Assembly: GCA_913775315.1 (NCBI GenBank)
Contig: CAJYIX010000023.1
Span: 32,273 to 96,272 of the forward strand
Direction: 5' to 3'
Origin: an uncultured Sphingomonas sp.
Lineage (GTDB): Bacteria > Pseudomonadota > Alphaproteobacteria > Sphingomonadales > Sphingomonadaceae
Length of the DNA: 64,000 bases
The notes beneath the pieces were generated by a model. It had not been told where the DNA came from and searched no databases. It saw only the letters and a program-made list of their open reading frames with translations. The stretch's first letter is position 1, and every line of letters starts with the position of its first letter. Positions 26,370 through 35,648 of this stretch are shown piece after piece. Both the position numbers and the translations under genes were made by a program.

Positions 26370-26457
26370 AGGACGTGACCGATCATTCGCCCCCCCCTTA
26401 GCCAGTTGCAGCGGCGAACTGAAGTGTCGCTGTCCGCCGGAGCTCGTCTTTCGAACC

Positions 26458-27267
26458 ATGTTGAAGCGTCTGTTCAGATCCGTTGCCGCCAAGCAAGCCG
26501 CCCCCGATGCCGCCGTCCCGCCCGGCACCCGCGTCTATGCGATCGGCGACGTGCACGGGCGGCTCGACTGCCTCGACGCGCTGCTGGCGATGATCGAGGC
26601 GGACGACGCCGCACGCGGGGCGGCGGACACGCAGATCATCTTCCTCGGCGACCTGGTCGATCGCGGTCCGGACTCGGCGGGCGTCGTCGATCGGGCAATG
26701 ACGCTGGCGCGATCGGGCCGCGCCGTCCGCGGGCTGAAGGGCAATCACGAAGAGATGTTCCTCAGCGCGATCGGGGGCAGCGAGCGGGCGATGCGCGGCT
26801 TCACGCAGTTCGGCGGGCGAGAGACGCTGCTGTCCTATGGCATGAGCCAGCGCGACTATAACGAATATATGTTCCCCGAACTGATCGAGGCGGCGGCCCG
26901 GATCGTCCCCGCTGCGCACATCGCCTATCTCGACGCGCTCGAGGACATGATCGAGATCGGCGACTATCTGTTCGTCCACGCCGGCATCAAGCCGGGCGTG
27001 CCGATCGCCGGGCAGACTCCGGAGGCGCTTCGCTGGATCCGGCGCGAGTTTCTGGACCATCGCGGCGACTTCGGCCGGGTCGTGGTGCATGGTCATACGA
27101 TTACCCCCGACGTCGATGTACGCAGCAACCGAATCGGTATCGACACCGGCGCGTACGAAAGCGGACGCCTGACCGCGATCGGCCTCGAGGGTGGGGAGCG
27201 ATGGTTCCTTCAGACCCCCGCCGATCCGCAGCAGGATGCGAACCCGCGGAGCGGAAACGAAATTTAG
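26458..27267 (+). CDS. PPP-type metallophosphatase family protein
   Basis: 269 residues, calcineurin-like fold with the serine/threonine phosphatase signature: YAIGDVHGRLDCL, IIFLGDLVDRGPDS and LKGNHEEMF, then VHAGIKPG and VVVHGHTIT for the remaining metal ligands. Bacterial members act as protein phosphatases or as symmetrical dinucleotide (Ap4A) hydrolases; the sequence does not decide. ATG 26458 begins a basic amphipathic N-terminus. Divergent from the M48 gene. Confidence 0.9.
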   Translation: MLKRLFRSVAAKQAAPDAAVPPGTRVYAIGDVHGRLDCLDALLAMIEADDAARGAADTQIIFLGDLVDRGPDSAGVVDRAMTLARSGRAVRGLKGNHEEMFLSAIGGSERAMRGFTQFGGRETLLSYGMSQRDYNEYMFPELIEAAARIVPAAHIAYLDALEDMIEIGDYLFVHAGIKPGVPIAGQTPEALRWIRREFLDHRGDFGRVVVHGHTITPDVDVRSNRIGIDTGAYESGRLTAIGLEGGERWFLQTPADPQQDANPRSGNEI

Positions 27268-27413
27268 CTACCTATATGGTGCAAATCGCCGGGTTGCCGA
27301 ATAGCGATCGTTGCGCTAGGGGATCGCAGCATCATAGGCGGTTGGCCGTCTTTTGTGATGCCGTGCGTCTACGGCCAGCCGGCGGCGCAACTTTTACTAA
27401 GGGAGTGTTTCTG

Positions 27414-27659
27414 ATGCGTTTTGCAAAGATCCTTGCGACCGCGGCGATGGTTTCGATGACCGCTGCTCCGGCGCTTGCCGCGAACGAGGCGTCGAAGCTC
27501 TCGGTCGCGCAGACCAAGACCGTCCGCGCTTCGACCGCTTCGCGTGACGCGAACGGCGCGATCGGTGGCTCGGGCGTGATCATCGGCGTCGTGGCTGCTG
27601 CCGCGATCATCGCCGGTATCATCATCGCGACCGACGACGGCAACTCGGACAGCAACTAA
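27414..27659 (+). CDS. Small exported or membrane-anchored protein
   Basis: 81 residues. A textbook signal peptide (MRFAKILATAAMVSMTAAPA) with cleavage after ALA is followed by a short polar region, a Gly/Val/Ile-rich hydrophobic helix (GVIIGVVAAAAIIAGIIIAT), and an acidic tail DDGNSDSN. Ribosome site GGGAG is 9 nt upstream, and a strong terminator follows, so it is likely a highly expressed single-gene unit. No family recognised with certainty. Confidence 0.8.
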   Translation: MRFAKILATAAMVSMTAAPALAANEASKLSVAQTKTVRASTASRDANGAIGGSGVIIGVVAAAAIIAGIIIATDDGNSDSN

Positions 27660-27686
27660 GCTGTCCGGCGAAAGCCAGGTTACGGA

Positions 27687-27720
27687 AGCGGCGGCCCGAT
27701 GTGGCCGCCGCTTTTGTTTT
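27687..27720 (+). terminator. Rho-independent terminator
   Basis: A perfect 10-bp stem (agcggcggcc with ggccgccgct) around a cgatgt loop, followed by TTTGTTTT, 27 nt past the stop of the small exported protein. Confidence 0.88.
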
Positions 27721-27772
27721 GGGTGGCGGCGATCGACGCTCACGCCCGAATGCGAGCGTTGACGGACAGGCC

Positions 27773-28090
27773 ATGCGTCCGATGATCGTGATCCTTGCCG
27801 CGCCAGACGCTGCGCGGGCGAGGAGCGCCCTCGACCTGGCCGCAGCCAGTGCCGCGCTCGGTGCCGCGACGCGCCTGCATATCGATGCCTGCGCGATCGG
27901 CCTGTTAAGCGATGCCGCGACGATCGCCGCGATCGAGCAGGTTCGCTCGCTCGGCGCGGTCCTGTCGCTCTGCCCCACCGGGCTTGCCGATGCCGGATTG
28001 ACGCCGCCGCCGTTCCCCGATGCGGATCGCTGCGGGCTCGTGTCGCTGCTGGCCGAGGCCGGGGACGATGCCCGGCTGCTGGTGATCTGA
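27773..28090 (+). CDS. DsrE-like small cytoplasmic protein
   Basis: 105 residues, starting MRPMIVILAAPD. The pattern of an initial strand, an Ala-rich helix after ARARSALDLAAA, a THLHIDA-like strand (RLHIDACAIGLL), and VLSLCPTGLADAGL with a single cysteine near the third strand resembles the DsrE/TusD sulfur-relay fold. The cysteine is where DsrE-type proteins may carry sulfur, but the assignment is tentative. It follows the terminator and precedes a lipoprotein gene by 39 nt. Confidence 0.65.
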   Translation: MRPMIVILAAPDAARARSALDLAAASAALGAATRLHIDACAIGLLSDAATIAAIEQVRSLGAVLSLCPTGLADAGLTPPPFPDADRCGLVSLLAEAGDDARLLVI

Positions 28091-28129
28091 CCAACGCGAT
28101 CTTAACCGTTGCGCCGTTACGGAGGCGCC

Positions 28130-28858
28130 ATGCGTAGCTGTCTGCCGCTCGTCGCCCTTTGCCTGTCGCTTGCCGGATGCGGCGGGGGCGGCAACGCGAA
28201 CGATACCGATCTTGCGGCGCTCGACGCCGAACTGACTGCGGGTCAGTCGGCCAACGCGGTCGATCCGGCGGTGATGGCCGCGCTTCAGGATCCGATCATG
28301 GTCGATCCGCAACTGTCGGCCAAGAGCAACGCCGACGCGGTGCGGCCCGCGCCCCAGCCCTATGCCGCGCCCGTCCCTTATCCCGGCATCGCCGCGGGCA
28401 GCGCGGCGCCCGACGAGAAGCTGATCGCCGCCCCCGCCCCGAAGCCGCTGACGGACGGCGCGATCCGCCAGTCGATCACGCTCGGCTCACTCGCCCGCAC
28501 CAGGGGATCGAAGAGCGCCGCGATGTGTACTGCGCGGTTGTCCTATTCGGCGGACTGGGCCAATCGCCTGCCGCCCGAATTGCCGCTCTACCCCGACGCG
28601 CGCGTGACCGAGGCGGGCGGGGTCGAGGGCGATGGCTGCTCGATGCGCGTCGCAAGCTTCTTCGTCGCCAAGCCCACTGCGCTCCTGATCGACTGGTATT
28701 ATACCCGCGCCGTCCGTGCCGGCTTTTCGGCCGAACATCAGGTCGACGGCGCCACGCACGTGCTCGGCGGCACACGCCGTGACGGGCGCGCCTATCTGGT
28801 GGTGCTGACGAACCGCGGCGACGGCGGCACCGACATCGACCTCATCACCGGGCGCTGA
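28130..28858 (+). CDS. Predicted lipoprotein of unknown function
   Basis: 242 residues. MRSCLPLVALCLSLAGC ends in a lipobox (LAGC) followed by GGGGN. A Pro/Ala-rich spacer leads to a C-terminal domain with two cysteines (AAMCTARLSY and GDGCSMRVASF), LPLYPDARVTEAGG and WYYTRAVRAGFSAEH. A GGAGG ribosome site is 6 nt upstream of the ATG chosen. No function can be assigned. Confidence 0.78.
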   Translation: MRSCLPLVALCLSLAGCGGGGNANDTDLAALDAELTAGQSANAVDPAVMAALQDPIMVDPQLSAKSNADAVRPAPQPYAAPVPYPGIAAGSAAPDEKLIAAPAPKPLTDGAIRQSITLGSLARTRGSKSAAMCTARLSYSADWANRLPPELPLYPDARVTEAGGVEGDGCSMRVASFFVAKPTALLIDWYYTRAVRAGFSAEHQVDGATHVLGGTRRDGRAYLVVLTNRGDGGTDIDLITGR

Positions 28859-28895
28859 GTTTCCAAATCCCCTTCGCCGCGCTAGGGGGACCGAC

Positions 28896-29270
28896 ATGGC
28901 ATATCTATTGGTGATGCTGGGCGGTGCGCTCGGCTCGGCCGCGCGCTATTCGGTCGGGCGGCTGACGCTCGGCGCATTCGGTCCGAACTGGCCCTGGGGC
29001 ACACTGGCGGTGAACATCGTCGGGGGGCTGGCGATGGGGCTGCTTGCGGGCCTTCTGGCGCGGGCGGGGTCCGGGGGCGAGAACTGGCGGCTGATGATCG
29101 GCGTCGGGCTGCTCGGCGGGTTCACGACGTTTTCGGCGTTCACGCTCGAGCTGGTGAACATGATCGAACGCGGGCAGGCGATGGCAGGGATCGGCTATGC
29201 GCTGGTGTCGGTGATCGGCGCGGCGCTGGCGCTCTTCACCGGCTTGATGGCGGTAAGGACGCTGGCATGA
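28896..29270 (+). CDS. crcB: Fluoride ion channel CrcB/FluC
   Basis: 124 residues, four membrane helices. Signature segments GGALGSAARYSVGR, GTLAVNIVGGLAMG and GLLGGFTTFSAFTLE (with the TTFSTF-like phenylalanine box) are clear. It exports fluoride as a dual-topology dimer. There is too little upstream space (37 nt) for a crcB riboswitch. Its stop overlaps the pseudouridine synthase start by 4 nt. Confidence 0.96.
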   Translation: MAYLLVMLGGALGSAARYSVGRLTLGAFGPNWPWGTLAVNIVGGLAMGLLAGLLARAGSGGENWRLMIGVGLLGGFTTFSAFTLELVNMIERGQAMAGIGYALVSVIGAALALFTGLMAVRTLA

Positions 29271-30361
29271 GCGACAACAAGGCACAGGTCCGCCAGTTCA
29301 CCGTCGATGCGGAGGACGACGGCATCCGCCTCGACCGCTGGTTCAAGCGGCATTTGCCCGAGACGAGCTTCAACCTCGTCTCGCGCTGGGCACGCACGGG
29401 GCAGCTGCGCGTCGATGGCGCGCGCGCCGATCCGGGCGACCGCCTGACCACCGGCCAGACGCTGCGCGTGCCGCCGGCGGAGGCTGCGCCCGCGACCGCG
29501 CGGCCGGTGCGCGAAAAGCGTCCGCTGACACCCGAGCAGACGGCGATGGCGGAGGCCATGGTGATCCACCGCGATGCGCAGGCGATCGTCCTCAACAAGC
29601 CGCCGGGTCTCGCTACGCAGGGCGGGACCAAGACGCATGATCATGTCGACGGCCTGCTCGACGCGCTGTCGTTCGAGCGCGACGACCGGCCGAAGCTCGT
29701 CCACCGGCTCGACAAGGATACGTCGGGCGCCCTCCTGATCGCGCGCAGCCCGCGCGCGGCGGCGTTCTTCTCGAAGCGCTTCTCGGGCCGTTCGGCGAAG
29801 AAGGTCTATTGGGCGCTGGTGGTCGGCGTGCCCGAGATCGCCGACGGCCTGATCGACCTCCCCCTCGCCAAGCAGCCGGGCACCGGCGGCGAGAAGATGC
29901 ATGTCGACGAGGAGAACGGTGCGCCGGCAACGAGCCGCTATCGCGTGATCGAGCGGGCGGGCAACCGCGCCGCCTGGGTCGAATTGCAGCCGCAGACCGG
30001 GCGCACGCACCAGCTTCGCGTCCACATGGCCGCGATCGGCCACCCGATCGTCGGTGACGGCAAGTACGGCGGGCAGGAGAGCTTCCTGACCGGCGGGATC
30101 TGCCGCAAGATGCATCTCCATGCGCGGCGCATCCGCATCGACCACCCCGATGGCGGCAAGTTCGAGGTGACGGCCGAACTCCCGACGCACTTCGCCGAAT
30201 CGATGGAGATGCTGGGTTTCGACCAGAGCCTGGGCGACATCCGCGTCGACGACAGCCCGCCCCCCGCCACGCGCGAGGAGAAAAAGGCCAAGGCACGTGC
30301 CCACGCCAAGACGATCCGCAAGGAACGCCGCGGCGAACGGCGCGGGCGGAGCCAGCGTTGA
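29267..30361 (+). CDS. RluA-family (RluC-like) pseudouridine synthase
   Basis: 364 residues. An N-terminal S4 RNA-binding domain (GIRLDRWFKRHLPE, then LRVDGARADPGDRL) precedes the catalytic domain with KLVHRLDKDTSGALLIAR, whose Asp is the nucleophile that isomerises uridine in 23S rRNA, and QTGRTHQLRVHMA. A roughly 30-residue Lys/Arg-rich tail (EEKKAKARAHAKTIRKERR) follows the core and may add RNA contacts. Likely RluC, but RluD-like specificity cannot be excluded. Confidence 0.92.
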   Translation: MSDNKAQVRQFTVDAEDDGIRLDRWFKRHLPETSFNLVSRWARTGQLRVDGARADPGDRLTTGQTLRVPPAEAAPATARPVREKRPLTPEQTAMAEAMVIHRDAQAIVLNKPPGLATQGGTKTHDHVDGLLDALSFERDDRPKLVHRLDKDTSGALLIARSPRAAAFFSKRFSGRSAKKVYWALVVGVPEIADGLIDLPLAKQPGTGGEKMHVDEENGAPATSRYRVIERAGNRAAWVELQPQTGRTHQLRVHMAAIGHPIVGDGKYGGQESFLTGGICRKMHLHARRIRIDHPDGGKFEVTAELPTHFAESMEMLGFDQSLGDIRVDDSPPPATREEKKAKARAHAKTIRKERRGERRGRSQR

Positions 30362-31023
30362 CCCGCCGCCTCGCCGTCTTCGACTGCGACGGCACGCTGG
30401 TCGACAGTCAGGCGAACATCTGCGTGGCGATGGAGCAGAGCTTCGCCGCCCACGGCCTCGCTGCGCCCGACCGCGCCGCGATCCGCCGGATCGTGGGGCT
30501 GAGTCTCGTCGAGGCGATGGCGGCGCTCCTCCCGGACGCCGCGCCCGAGCAGCACTGCGACATGGCCGAGAACTACAAGCGTGCGTTCCAGCACCTGCGC
30601 GGCAATGGCCGCCTGCTCGACGAACCGCTGTTCGACGGCGTGGCCGAGGCGCTGGACGCGTTCGAGGCGGCGGGCTGGCTGCTAGGCGTCGCGACGGGCA
30701 AATCCGATCGCGGCCTGTCGCTGATCCTTTCGCATCATGGCCTTTCGGACCGATTCGTCACGCTACAAACCGCCGACCGCCACCCGTCGAAGCCGCATCC
30801 CGCGATGCTTCATGCCGCGCTGGCCGAGGCTGGCGCCGGGCCCGAGGGCAGCGTGATGATCGGCGACACCAGTTTTGACATGGCGATGGGCGTCGCCGCG
30901 GGCGTGCGGCCGATCGGCGTCGCCTGGGGCTATCACGATGCGCACGAACTGCGCGATGCCGGGGCACTGGCGGTCGCGGATCGCGCGGACGAACTGGTGC
31001 GGTTGTCGCAAGGGACCTACTGA
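30358..31023 (+). CDS. HAD-superfamily phosphatase (phosphoglycolate phosphatase-like)
   Basis: 221 residues. HAD motif I is FDCDGTLVDS, motif II lies in VATGKSDRG, motif III is the Lys in PSKPHPAM, and motif IV is MIGDTSFDMAMG. A helical cap sits between motifs I and II. Start is TTG overlapping the upstream TGA by 4 nt, the only start that keeps DCDGT near the N-terminus. Substrate is inferred as a small phosphomonoester. Confidence 0.9.
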   Translation: MTRRLAVFDCDGTLVDSQANICVAMEQSFAAHGLAAPDRAAIRRIVGLSLVEAMAALLPDAAPEQHCDMAENYKRAFQHLRGNGRLLDEPLFDGVAEALDAFEAAGWLLGVATGKSDRGLSLILSHHGLSDRFVTLQTADRHPSKPHPAMLHAALAEAGAGPEGSVMIGDTSFDMAMGVAAGVRPIGVAWGYHDAHELRDAGALAVADRADELVRLSQGTY

Positions 31024-31028
31024 GGGGC

Positions 31029-31250
31029 ATGGAACCGACCCGCGATCCGGCCATGGGCCGCTATTATCTGATGGTCCTCGCGCGCATCGTGCCCGTGTGC
31101 GGCGCGCTGTTCGGGCTCGTCATCATGGGGCGGGCGCATCAGTTGCCGCAGCAGATCCTCGGCCTCGCGATCGTCCTCGCGGCGCTCTGGGTGGTGGCGA
31201 CACTGCCCCGCTCGCTCGCTCGCCGCTGGCGCACGCCGCCCGCGCCATGA
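31029..31250 (+). CDS. Small membrane protein of unknown function
   Basis: 73 residues with two hydrophobic spans (LARIVPVCGALFGLVIMG and ILGLAIVLAALWVVATL) and a basic C-terminus, predicting both ends inside. It lies 5 nt after the HAD gene and overlaps the ATP12 gene by 4 nt, so it belongs to this operon. The neighbouring ATP12 gene hints at membrane-complex assembly, but that is only context. Confidence 0.75.
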   Translation: MEPTRDPAMGRYYLMVLARIVPVCGALFGLVIMGRAHQLPQQILGLAIVLAALWVVATLPRSLARRWRTPPAP

Positions 31251-31933
31251 AGCGGTTCTGGCAAACGGTCGCCGTCGTCCCCGGCTTCGGCATCACGCTC
31301 GACGACCGGCCGGTGCGCACGCCCGGCCGTATGCCGCTCGAAGTACCCACTCGCGCGCTCGCCGACGCGATCGCCGACGAGTGGGCCCGTGTCGGGGAAA
31401 CGATCGACCCGCGCGCGATGCCACTCACCGGCCTCGCCAACGCCGCGATCGACCGGATCGCACCCGACCCGGCCAGCTTCGCCGCGGGCCTTGCGCGCTA
31501 CGGCGAAAGCGACCTCACCTGCTACCGCGCCGACGGACCGCAGGCGCTGGTCACGCGCCAGGCGGCGGCATGGGACCCGCTGCTCGCCTGGGCGCAAGGG
31601 CGCTACGACGTGCATTTCGAGGTGACGAGCGGCGTCATGCACGTCGCTCAGCCCGAGGCGACGATCGCGCGGCTGGGCGAGGCGATCGCCGCCCGCCCCG
31701 CGTTCGAGCTGGCGCCGCTGTCGATCATCACGACGATCACCGGCTCGCTGGTGATGGCCCTCGCACTTGCCGAACGGGCGTTCGATGCCGATGCGATGTG
31801 GGCCGCTTCGCTGATCGACGAGCATTGGCAGGTCGAGCAATGGGGCGAGGATACGCTCGCCGCACAGGCGCGCGAGGCCAAGCGCGCGGAATATGACGGC
31901 GCGGTGCGGTTCCTGGATGCGCTCGCCGCCTGA
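31247..31933 (+). CDS. ATP12-family F1-ATPase assembly chaperone
   Basis: 228 residues. Starts MKRFWQTVAVVPGFGITLDDRPVRT-like with the family pattern of a beta hairpin leading into RTPGRMPLEVPTRALADAIADEW; later DLTCYRADGP and SLIDEHWQVEQWGED are conserved ATP12 segments. In mitochondria ATP12 binds the F1 alpha subunit; the alphaproteobacterial homologue is thought to do the same. Coupled to the small membrane protein by ATGA overlap. Confidence 0.93.
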   Translation: MKRFWQTVAVVPGFGITLDDRPVRTPGRMPLEVPTRALADAIADEWARVGETIDPRAMPLTGLANAAIDRIAPDPASFAAGLARYGESDLTCYRADGPQALVTRQAAAWDPLLAWAQGRYDVHFEVTSGVMHVAQPEATIARLGEAIAARPAFELAPLSIITTITGSLVMALALAERAFDADAMWAASLIDEHWQVEQWGEDTLAAQAREAKRAEYDGAVRFLDALAA

Positions 31934-31994
31934 CTAGGGCGCGGGCAAGCCGAGCTTGGTTGCACCAGCGAGGCGTTTGCGCGAGGCGGCGGTC

Positions 31995-32648
31995 ATGCCG
32001 CTGCATCTCTTCAGGCCGCTGCTCCCCGGCGCCACCTTTTCCGAACGCCTGATCGCCTGTTTTGGCGCGGGCGTCGGCATCGCCCTTACCTATCTTGCCG
32101 GTACGCTGGCGCCGCACGGCACGCTGCCGGCGATCGTCGCGCCGCTCGGTGCTTCGGCGGTGCTGGTCTTTGCCGTCCCGGCGAGCCCGCTCGCGCAGCC
32201 ATGGCCGGTGATCGGCGGCAACACGATCTCGGCGCTCGTCGGCATCGCCGTCTGGCGGCTGCTGCCCGATCCGGCGGTCGCCGCCGGGGTCGCGGTCGCC
32301 GCGGCAATCCTCGTCATGTCGCTGCTGCGCTGCCTCCACCCGCCCGGCGGCGCGGCGGCGCTGACGGCGGTGATTGGCGGGGCGGCGGTGCATGAGGCAG
32401 GGTTCGGCTTCGCGCTGGTGCCGGTCGCGCTGAACTCGATCGCGCTGGTGGCGGCGGGCCTCGCCTTCCACCGTCTGACGCGGCGCAGCTACCCGCACCG
32501 CCCGGTGCCGGCACCCAAGCCGACAAGCGGCATCCTGCCCGCCGATATCGACGCGGCGCTGGCGGAGATGCACGAGAGCTTCGACATCGCCCGTGAGGAT
32601 CTGGACCAATTGATCGCGCGTGCCCAGGCGCACGCGGCGGCGCGCTAG
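31995..32648 (+). CDS. HPP-family integral membrane protein
   Basis: 217 residues. About four helices, with the family motif LHPPGGAAALTAVIGG and an upstream PLGASAVLVFAVPASPLAQPW, WPVIGGNTISAL. HPP proteins are linked to nitrite transport in plastids and cyanobacteria; the bacterial role is unsettled. The C-terminal ~50 residues are soluble and helical. ATG with GAGGCGG upstream was chosen over an earlier TTG. The stop shares CTAG with the convergent gmk stop. Confidence 0.9.
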   Translation: MPLHLFRPLLPGATFSERLIACFGAGVGIALTYLAGTLAPHGTLPAIVAPLGASAVLVFAVPASPLAQPWPVIGGNTISALVGIAVWRLLPDPAVAAGVAVAAAILVMSLLRCLHPPGGAAALTAVIGGAAVHEAGFGFALVPVALNSIALVAAGLAFHRLTRRSYPHRPVPAPKPTSGILPADIDAALAEMHESFDIAREDLDQLIARAQAHAAAR

Positions 32649-33298
32649 TTCTTCAGCATCGACCGGATGAAGCCGATCAGCCCGGTCTGACGCGACCGCT
32701 TCAGCCGCTCGGCCTTCAGGATCGTGCGGACACAGTCGTAGCAATGCTCGACATCGTCGTTGACGAGCACATAGTCGTACCCGTCCCAGTGGCTGACCTC
32801 TGCCGCGGCGCGGTTCATCCGCGCGTCGATTACCGCCTCGCTGTCGGTCGCGCGCGCGACCAGGCGGCGGTGCAGTTCCTCCATCGACGGCGGCAGGATG
32901 AAGACGCGCACCACGTCGCCGCCCGCGATCTGGAAAAGCTGCTGTGCGCCCTGCCAGTCGATGTCGAAAAGCACGTCGCGGCCTGAGGCGAGGATATCCT
33001 CCACCTGCTGGCGCGGGGTGCCGTAGCGGTGGTCGAACACATGCGCCCATTCGAGGAACTCGTGGTTCGACACCATCGCGCGGAACCGTTCGAGATCGAC
33101 GAAATGATAGTCGCGACCGTCGACCTCGCCAGGTCGCATCGCCCGTGTGGTGGCCGACACTGACATCTGAAGGTCGTCGTCCTCGGCCAGCAGCTTGCGC
33201 GCGATCGTCGACTTCCCCGCGCCCGAGGGTGAGGAAAGGACGAACAAAACGCCCCTGCGCTTCATGCCATGCGGGTCGGAGTCGGTCGATTGCGCCAT
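32645..33298 (-). CDS. gmk: Guanylate kinase
   Basis: 217 residues. P-loop SPSGAGKSTIAR, then SVSATTRAMRPGEVDGRDYHF for GMP binding, FLEWAHVFDHRYGTP, and DIDWQGAQQL. It phosphorylates GMP to GDP. The ATG chosen adds about 11 residues before MKRRGVLFVLSS; an internal ATG there is an alternative start. Convergent with the HPP gene. Confidence 0.96.
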   Translation of the reverse strand: MAQSTDSDPHGMKRRGVLFVLSSPSGAGKSTIARKLLAEDDDLQMSVSATTRAMRPGEVDGRDYHFVDLERFRAMVSNHEFLEWAHVFDHRYGTPRQQVEDILASGRDVLFDIDWQGAQQLFQIAGGDVVRVFILPPSMEELHRRLVARATDSEAVIDARMNRAAAEVSHWDGYDYVLVNDDVEHCYDCVRTILKAERLKRSRQTGLIGFIRSMLKN

Positions 33299-33317
33299 GC
33301 GCGCCTTTGGCGGTGCG

Positions 33318-33347
33318 GGGCGGGCGAGGTCAAGACCCTGCCCGCCC
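33318..33347. terminator. Strong hairpin, possible terminator
   Basis: Outer 8-bp arms gggcgggc and gcccgccc and an inner ggtc/gacc stem around an aa loop form a near-continuous hairpin just past the stop of the small glycine-rich gene on the minus strand and just ahead of gmk. No T tract follows on either strand, so it may terminate weakly or act in the gmk leader. Confidence 0.4.
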
Positions 33348-33355
33348 TTCGCGCC

Positions 33356-33553
33356 TTAAAGCGGGCGACGTCCCTTGCGGCGGTCATATGCCTTCTTGCC
33401 GACGTAGGCGGCGCCCAGCACCGTGCCGAGCGGCCCCATCCGGCGCAGCAAACTGCCCGCGGCATAGCCCATCGCAGCCCCCTTGACGCCGCCGCGGCCG
33501 TCGCGGCGGTCCATCTCGCGCCCGACGAGCGCGCCGATAATCTGCTTGATCAT
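33356..33553 (-). CDS. Small glycine-rich protein of unknown function
   Basis: 65 residues. Starts MIKQIIGALVGREMDRRDGR and continues with Gly/Ala stretches (GGVKGAAMGYAAGSLLRRMG, GTVLGAAYVGKKAYDRRK) that read as short glycine-zipper helices between basic patches. It overlaps the next upstream gene by 4 nt (ATGA), so the two are coupled. No homologous function known to me; membrane-associated is likely. Confidence 0.7.
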   Translation of the reverse strand: MIKQIIGALVGREMDRRDGRGGVKGAAMGYAAGSLLRRMGPLGTVLGAAYVGKKAYDRRKGRRPL

Positions 33554-33765
33554 GCCCGTTGCTCCTTGCCTGTGATCGTGTCGAACGCCCGGCCGATTCC
33601 GTAGAGCACGCCCCAGCCTACCGCGTAGGTCAGCGCGACGGGCACCGCGACCTTGAGCACGTTCGCCGTGATCGCACCGATGATCGCGCCGTCGCCGACG
33701 CCGTCGTCACCGCTCATCCCGTCGATCGCCGCGCCGACCAGCGCGCCGAGGGTCGTCGCACCCAT
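33550..33765 (-). CDS. Small glycine-zipper membrane protein of unknown function
   Basis: 71 residues. GATTLGALVGAAIDGMSG and GDGAIIGAITANVL are glycine-zipper-like helices, followed by a hydrophobic segment (VALTYAVGWGVLYGIG) and a short charged tail. ATG 33765 has GAAGG at a proper distance; the ATG three codons earlier has none. First gene of a two-gene unit with the 65-residue protein. Confidence 0.7.
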   Translation of the reverse strand: MGATTLGALVGAAIDGMSGDDGVGDGAIIGAITANVLKVAVPVALTYAVGWGVLYGIGRAFDTITGKEQRA

Positions 33766-33829
33766 GGAAAACATCCTTCGTTCTGCCTCGTCAGAGCGTT
33801 CGTAACGGCGACGGATCGCGCCGGTTCCG

Positions 33830-35221
<1,392 letters not shown>

Positions 35222-35403
35222 TTGCGCCTCCCCTGCGGTTCATCATCGGGTCATCAAACGCGCGCCTCGATCGGCGGCTCCGCCTCGCGGCATCGGCGTC
35301 GCAGCCCGGTTCGGCGCGTTTCCGGACAAAGCATGCTTGTACGTCGCGGTCGTGCGTGCTGAATTAGCGACAGTTTTAAGACAGTGGTTTGCGGAGTTAG
35401 GCC

Positions 35404-35547
35404 TTGTTCGACACGACGCGCGAGATCGTCGCTTACGGCATTCTGGGTGCGATCGTCGTCGTCGCGATCCCGTGGCTGACGTTTGCGATCAGCAAGCGGC
35501 GGCGCGAAAACCTGCGTCGTCGCGGCATCAAACGCTACGGCCACTGA
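35404..35547 (+). CDS. 47-residue membrane microprotein (TTG start)
   Basis: Too short for ordinary gene calling. TTG begins MFDTTREIVAYGILGAIVVV and continues AIPWLTFAISKRRRENLRR, then RGIKRYGH and TGA. One clear membrane helix (about residues 9-30) is followed by a strongly basic tail, predicting an N-out, C-in protein. GGAG is 7 nt upstream of the TTG. It stands alone after fumC on the opposite strand. Function unknown. Confidence 0.7.
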   Translation: MFDTTREIVAYGILGAIVVVAIPWLTFAISKRRRENLRRRGIKRYGH

Positions 35548-35565
35548 CGCCGCCCGCCGCGTTCG

Positions 35566-35615
35566 TGACGGCGGTGGGCACATGCACACTTGACGGCGGT
35601 GGGCACATGCGCACT
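35566..35615. repeat. Two tandem 25-bp direct repeats
   Basis: The unit starting tgacggcggtgggcacatg occurs at 35566-35590 and again at 35591-35615, head to tail, with one difference in 25 (a versus g). It lies in the gap between the microprotein and the next membrane protein. It may be a recent duplication or a pair of regulator sites; nothing else like it is in the window. Confidence 0.75.
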
Positions 35616-35648
35616 TGAATGCCGGGCCGCGCGCGGCAAAAGCGCGGC

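Noticed and set aside
28090-28115. TTAACC as a CtrA site before the lipoprotein gene
   Set aside because: A single half-site; the full TTAA-N7-TTAA spacing is absent, so chance is likely.
28859-28895. Fluoride riboswitch before crcB
   Set aside because: Only 37 nt separate crcB from the upstream stop and no pseudoknot-like sequence is visible.
33356-33765. Small gene pair as a toxin-antitoxin module
   Set aside because: No DNA-binding antitoxin, no known toxin motif, and the sequences are both membrane-like; kept only as an unknown pair.
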